Source: Bacillota bacterium (GTDB lineage: Bacteria; Bacillota; Clostridia; Tissierellales; Peptoniphilaceae). Taken from it: DNA of 9,352 bases. How positions within the stretch are numbered: the stretch's first letter is position 1; the number at the start of each line of letters is the position of its first letter. Below the pieces are notes generated by a model. The model did not search any database. It was not told the DNA's origin and was given only the letters and a program-made list of their open reading frames with translations. The position numbers were made by a program, and so were the translations under genes. Below, in pieces: positions 6,491 to 9,352 of the stretch. The DNA lies in assembly GCA_023394045.1 (NCBI GenBank), contig JAEXBN010000051.1, positions 1 to 9,352 on the forward strand, in the 5' to 3' direction.

Positions 6491-8284
6491 ATGTATTATT
6501 CTGCTGGAACTTACGAATCCTTTGCTCACCCCGAAAAGCCTAAGGATGTCGACAAAAAATCGGCTTATATTATTGGAACCGGACTTGCCGGATTGACGGC
6601 GGCTTTTTACCTTGTTCGTGACGGACAGATGAAGGGCGAGCGTATCCATGTGTTTGAAAAATTGGATCTGGCGGGCGGAAGCTGCGATGGCCGCAAAGAC
6701 ATCACCAAGGGATTTTTCATGCGGGGCGGCCGTGAGATGGACAATCATTTTGAGGTCATGTGGGACACGTTTCGCGATGTTCCATCGATTGAGACGCCCG
6801 GCGTCTCTGTTTTGGATGAGTATTATTGGCTGAATAAGCACGACCCGAACTACTCTCTGTGCCGCGCGAGTGTGAACCGCGGTGAGGATGCTCACACGGA
6901 CAAACAGTTCAAGCTGGACAAGAGCTCCGCCATCGCCCTTTCCAAGCTGTTTCTGACGCCGGAAAAGAATCTGGAGGACAAAAAGATCTCTGATGTGATG
7001 CCTGAGTCTTTCTGGAACACCAACTTCTGGCTGTATTGGCAGACGATGTTCGCTTTCCAGTGTTGGTCAAGCGCCTTGGAGATGAAGCGGTATCTGTGCC
7101 GTTATGTCCATCACATCGACGGTCTGCCCGATTTCAGTGCCCTGCGATTCACGAAATACAATCAGTATGAGAGCATGATCCTTCCGTTGGTGAATTACCT
7201 GGAATCTCATGGCGTGCGCATCGAGTATGGAATGGATGTCAAGAACGTTATCATCGAAACCGTGGGTGGAAAGAGGACAGCTCGGAAGATCGTCTACGTG
7301 AAGGAGAACAAGGAGCAGACCATTGATCTGATGGAGGATGATTTGGTGTTCATCACCAACGGATGTTGCACCGACACCTCCTGCTATGGCGATCAGACCC
7401 ATGCGCCGGATTTATCCGTTGTGAAGAACGGTTATGGCGAGTCGTGGGATATGTGGAAAGCCATTGCCGCACAGGCAGAGCATGGCGAGTACGGCAATCC
7501 GGATAAATTCTGTTCCGATGTGGATGCCACCAACTGGATGAGCGCCACCGTGGCGACATCCAACGAGGAGATCATCCAGCATATTATGAAGATATGCAAG
7601 CGAGATCCCCGATCCGGCAAGGTGACGACAGGCGGAATCGTTACAGTCAAGGACAGCACCGATCATTGGTACCTTTCCTGGACCATTAACCGCCAGCCCC
7701 AGTTCAAGTCTCAGGACAAGAACATCGTGCTTATATGGCTGTATTCTCTGAACACCAACAAGAGAGGCAACTATGTGAAGAGAGCCATGCGAGACTGCAC
7801 CGGTGAGGAGGTCTGCCGTGAGTGGCTGTACCACATTGGCATACCGACGGAAAAGATTGATGCGCTGGCTCACGAGGCCTGCAACACGACGACCTGTTTT
7901 ATGCCGTATATCAACGCTTTTTTCCAGCCTCGTAAGGAGTCAGACCGTCCGAAGGTCGTTCCTGATGGTGCGGTGAACTTTGCATTCATCGGTCAGTTTG
8001 CTGAAACACCGCGTGATACCATCTTTACGACAGAGTATTCTATGCGTACTGGCATGGAGTCGGTCTACACGCTGCTGGACATCGACCGCGGCGTCCCGGA
8101 GGTGTGGGGAAGCAAGTACGATGTTCGGGAACTGCTTCGCGCCTGCTACTACGCCATCGACAAGAAACCGATCAGCGAGGCGCCTCTTTCCTTCAAGGAG
8201 AAGGAAATCTTGAAGTTGGTTCTGAAAAATGTTAAGGGAACCGATATTGAAATTCTGTTGAAAGAAAGCGGACTCATCGAATAA
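6491..8284 (+). CDS. ohyA: Oleate hydratase (FAD-dependent; myosin-cross-reactive antigen family)
   Basis: The enzyme adds water to the cis-9 double bond of unsaturated fatty acids such as oleate, giving 10-hydroxy fatty acids, with FAD bound but not consumed. The 597-residue length agrees with Firmicutes enzymes (about 590). The N-terminal dinucleotide-binding motif GTGLAG is at 29-34, followed by the acidic end of the second strand in VFEK. The family block RGGREM places the catalytic glutamate at E82, and Y201 in KRYLCRY matches the catalytic tyrosine; both numbers coincide with S. aureus OhyA (E82, Y201). T398 and N400 in SWTINRQ probably correspond to the carboxylate-binding Thr/Asn pair (T436/N438 in the Elizabethkingia enzyme). 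The charged helical C-terminus (about 560-597) may contact membranes, as reported for S. aureus. The likely role is detoxifying host or environmental unsaturated fatty acids. It has its own promoter and its transcript meets opposing genes downstream. Codon choice seems richer in C-ending codons than in mutS2, which may reflect transfer. Confidence 0.97.
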   Translation: MYYSAGTYESFAHPEKPKDVDKKSAYIIGTGLAGLTAAFYLVRDGQMKGERIHVFEKLDLAGGSCDGRKDITKGFFMRGGREMDNHFEVMWDTFRDVPSIETPGVSVLDEYYWLNKHDPNYSLCRASVNRGEDAHTDKQFKLDKSSAIALSKLFLTPEKNLEDKKISDVMPESFWNTNFWLYWQTMFAFQCWSSALEMKRYLCRYVHHIDGLPDFSALRFTKYNQYESMILPLVNYLESHGVRIEYGMDVKNVIIETVGGKRTARKIVYVKENKEQTIDLMEDDLVFITNGCCTDTSCYGDQTHAPDLSVVKNGYGESWDMWKAIAAQAEHGEYGNPDKFCSDVDATNWMSATVATSNEEIIQHIMKICKRDPRSGKVTTGGIVTVKDSTDHWYLSWTINRQPQFKSQDKNIVLIWLYSLNTNKRGNYVKRAMRDCTGEEVCREWLYHIGIPTEKIDALAHEACNTTTCFMPYINAFFQPRKESDRPKVVPDGAVNFAFIGQFAETPRDTIFTTEYSMRTGMESVYTLLDIDRGVPEVWGSKYDVRELLRACYYAIDKKPISEAPLSFKEKEILKLVLKNVKGTDIEILLKESGLIE

Positions 8285-8323
8285 ATAGTCCAAATGATAT
8301 TTGCGAGAATCGGGAGCCAATAA

Positions 8324-8373
8324 GAATTGACCGCCCCAGCTGAACCCAGAAGTTCAACTGGAGCGGTCAATTC
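8324..8373 (-). terminator. 22-bp hairpin between convergent genes, probable minus-strand terminator
   Basis: Arms 8324-8345 and 8352-8373 enclose a 6-base loop. In plus-strand RNA two positions are C-A mismatches (8335/8362 and 8340/8357), but in minus-strand RNA both become U-G pairs and the stem is fully paired. This points to function in the minus transcript, downstream of the gene ending at 8450. There is no good T-run on either side (the minus strand continues CTTATTGG), so efficiency as an intrinsic terminator is uncertain. It could also be a dispersed palindromic element. The rest of the 165-base gap (8285-8449) shows nothing else that could be supported. Confidence 0.6.
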
Positions 8374-8449
8374 AACTCGATATAGCTCCTCTTTCGAGCC
8401 TCTTGTTGCCATAAATTCATTGTAGATGCTGCATCCATGTTAAATGACG

Positions 8450-8740
8450 CTACCATTTTTTACGGTAATGAACGCCTAAGAAGAAAAGCACACTTCCGAT
8501 CAGCAAGAGAGTCAGCCAAAATAGTAACCGAGGCAGTGCCAGCGGAGTCATATACGAAAGCCTTGCAAAAGATTTCGCGATGACCTCAAAAACGTCCATA
8601 AAAACTAATGTCCACGAGCAAAACAAGATCTCGGCAAGCCCGATGCGAAACAGAAGAAAGGAACGATTCTTTTTCGTATAGGGATGTTTGATTTCTTGGT
8701 AGATTTTCTCCCATTTTTCAAGCTGTTCGAGCGTAATCAT
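8450..8740 (-). CDS. Small two-helix membrane protein, partner of the upstream exported protein
   Basis: No family was recognised for this 96-residue protein. It has a charged amphipathic N-terminus (about 1-26, rich in Glu and Lys), two probable membrane helices (about 28-50 and 70-91) joined by a short loop, and a basic tail (HYRKKW), which suggests both ends are cytoplasmic. Its ATG overlaps the stop codon of the gene for the exported protein by one base (TAATG), with AGGA at a normal distance inside the upstream gene, so translational coupling is likely. Size, topology and coupling to an exported small protein resemble bacteriocin immunity proteins, but no sequence signature shows that; it could equally be a membrane anchor or accessory factor. 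Base composition looks more AT-rich than the genes at the left of the window. Confidence 0.78.
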   Translation of the reverse strand: MITLEQLEKWEKIYQEIKHPYTKKNRSFLLFRIGLAEILFCSWTLVFMDVFEVIAKSFARLSYMTPLALPRLLFWLTLLLIGSVLFFLGVHYRKKW

Positions 8741-9216
8741 TAGCGCATCCTCACTTGTCCCGACTTATCCATAAGAACCGTACCGCCTGGATCAGTAAAA
8801 ACAAATCGATATAGAGCCCGGTCGTCAACCACATGAGATTTTCCAGTGATGGTTGAAGTCGCTATTCTTTTCTTATTTCCTGACCAGATTTTCATCGTAC
8901 CGGCTTTTCCTAATATGGGATTAGCCACAGTGCTCACGGCGAGAAAACCCCAAGAATAGGCATCTCCAACATAAGGAATTTTTCCTAAGATTGATCCTAT
9001 CACATCATAGAACAAAGTCTCGGCACTCGCTTGTTGCTGTGTAATCGTATAGCTTCCGCTATAAGTGAGCGGAGTTGTTTCATAATGATAGGTAAACGGA
9101 TTGTTCCTCAGTGGCACCGCACTGGCTTCCACGTTAGGAGCTTTTAAGGCGGTAGAAGCTGTTAATAAGCAGATGATCAAAAGCCATACGACAATTTTTT
9201 GATGTTGTTTTTTCAT
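8740..9216 (-). CDS. Small exported protein of unknown function
   Basis: The 158-residue protein has a clear Sec signal peptide: MKKQHQK, a hydrophobic core (about 8-24), and cleavage likely after A31 or A33 (VEA-SA-V). The mature part starts with an aromatic, Thr/Tyr-rich stretch (40-62), then a glycine-spaced hydrophobic segment (about 71-105, with GSILGK, PYVGDAYSWGF and ILGKAG), and ends in a basic, beta-like region (110-158). It has no cysteines after the signal peptide, no cell-wall sorting signal and no recognisable enzyme motif. GGAGGAGG at 9222-9229 lies 5 bases before this ATG; an extension to the GTG at 9252 would run through the ribosome binding site and IS end. The membrane protein gene is translationally coupled downstream. 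A hydrophobic glycine-rich exported protein with a small membrane partner suggests an antimicrobial or toxin with immunity, but this is inference. Confidence 0.8.
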   Translation of the reverse strand: MKKQHQKIVVWLLIICLLTASTALKAPNVEASAVPLRNNPFTYHYETTPLTYSGSYTITQQQASAETLFYDVIGSILGKIPYVGDAYSWGFLAVSTVANPILGKAGTMKIWSGNKKRIATSTITGKSHVVDDRALYRFVFTDPGGTVLMDKSGQVRMR

Positions 9217-9221
9217 TTTTT

Positions 9222-9229
9222 CCTCCTCC
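9222..9229 (-). promoter_or_regulatory. Ribosome binding site of the exported protein gene
   Basis: Read on the minus strand, GGAGGAGG precedes the ATG at 9216 by 5 bases. It fixes the start and sits directly against the putative IS end, leaving no room for a native promoter between the two. Confidence 0.8.
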
Positions 9230-9255
9230 AATTGCAATAATAACTTGGACACTTT
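9230..9255 (-). repeat. Putative right-end inverted repeat of an IS30-type element
   Basis: Just after the transposase stop, the minus strand reads AAAGTGTCCAAGTTATTATT followed by GCAATT. IS30-family elements of Firmicutes often end a short distance past the transposase stop with a sequence of this style (GTGT...TTGCAATT). The opposite end is outside the window, so the repeat cannot be confirmed and the exact boundary is uncertain by a few bases. Confidence 0.4.
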
Positions 9256-9352
9256 CTAAGCCGCCCATAGTTGCTCAAGTTCTTGTTGTATACACTCCCT
9301 CGACGTCTTATAATTGAGCGATTTTCTTGGGAGTTCGTTACACCAATTCATC
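9256..9352 (-). CDS. IS30-family transposase, C-terminal 31 codons only
   Basis: The gene enters from the right edge and stops at TAG (9258-9256). The visible residues NWCNELPRKSLNYKTSRE match the conserved end of the IS30-type DDE transposase core, where an RPRK or LPRK motif is followed by a short aromatic/Lys-Thr block (L-x-YKTP in many members; Ser replaces the Pro here). The last residues are QQELEQLWAA. The catalytic residues lie outside the window, so whether the element is intact or active cannot be judged. Confidence 0.8.
   Translation of the reverse strand, partial: MNWCNELPRKSLNYKTSRECIQQELEQLWAA

Noticed and set aside
8149..8412. Minus-strand open frame of 87 codons across the 3' end of ohyA and the hairpin
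   Set aside because: It reads through the palindrome and the antisense of ohyA, with no supporting homology or ribosome binding site.
9154..9216. Lipoprotein signal (Cys16 in the exported protein)
   Set aside because: The sequence before the cysteine is L-I-I-C, without the small residue needed at -1, and the cysteine sits in the middle of the hydrophobic core. AxA-type cleavage sites follow.
9217..9252. GTG start at 9252 for the exported protein
   Set aside because: The added residues translate the ribosome binding site and putative IS end and would bury the signal peptide.

Overview
The window looks like a chromosomal segment of a low- to medium-GC Gram-positive bacterium (Bacillota, most likely an anaerobic Clostridia or Tissierellia-type organism). 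The evidence is strong AGGAGG-type ribosome binding sites, a MutS2 of Bacillus-like length, a U32 peptidase-family protein carrying a DUF3656 region just upstream of mutS2, a DhaS-like TetR regulator and an IS30-type transposase end. Genus cannot be fixed from the sequence alone.

Positions 1-6420 hold one run of five plus-strand genes with gaps of 12-45 bases: the 3' part of a U32-family protein, mutS2, a multi-spanning membrane protein of unknown function, a TPR protein with a histidine-rich N-terminus, and a TetR-family regulator. A textbook intrinsic terminator at 6385-6420 closes the run. No promoter is visible inside it, so it is probably read from upstream of the window. The first two genes belong to families tied to RNA modification and to DNA recombination or ribosome rescue. 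The next two cannot be assigned a role.

Positions 6421-8284 hold an independently transcribed oleate hydratase (ohyA) with its own promoter (TATAAT at 6448-6453), ribosome binding site and recognisable catalytic residues. The TetR gene just upstream is a reasonable candidate regulator, but no clear operator was found.

Positions 8285-9352 are different in character and face the other way. From right to left they contain the last 31 codons and right end of an IS30-like insertion sequence, then a gene for a small exported protein whose Shine-Dalgarno sequence directly abuts the IS end, then a gene for a two-helix membrane protein overlapping it by one base (TAATG), and finally a 22-bp hairpin between the convergent transcripts. 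The hairpin pairs perfectly only in minus-strand RNA. This exported-protein/membrane-protein pair is the least understood part of the window and the best candidate for something undescribed, for example an antimicrobial or toxin with its immunity protein, but that function is inference only.

No tRNA, rRNA, CRISPR array or riboswitch was recognised, and no gene-free stretch exceeds about 165 bases.
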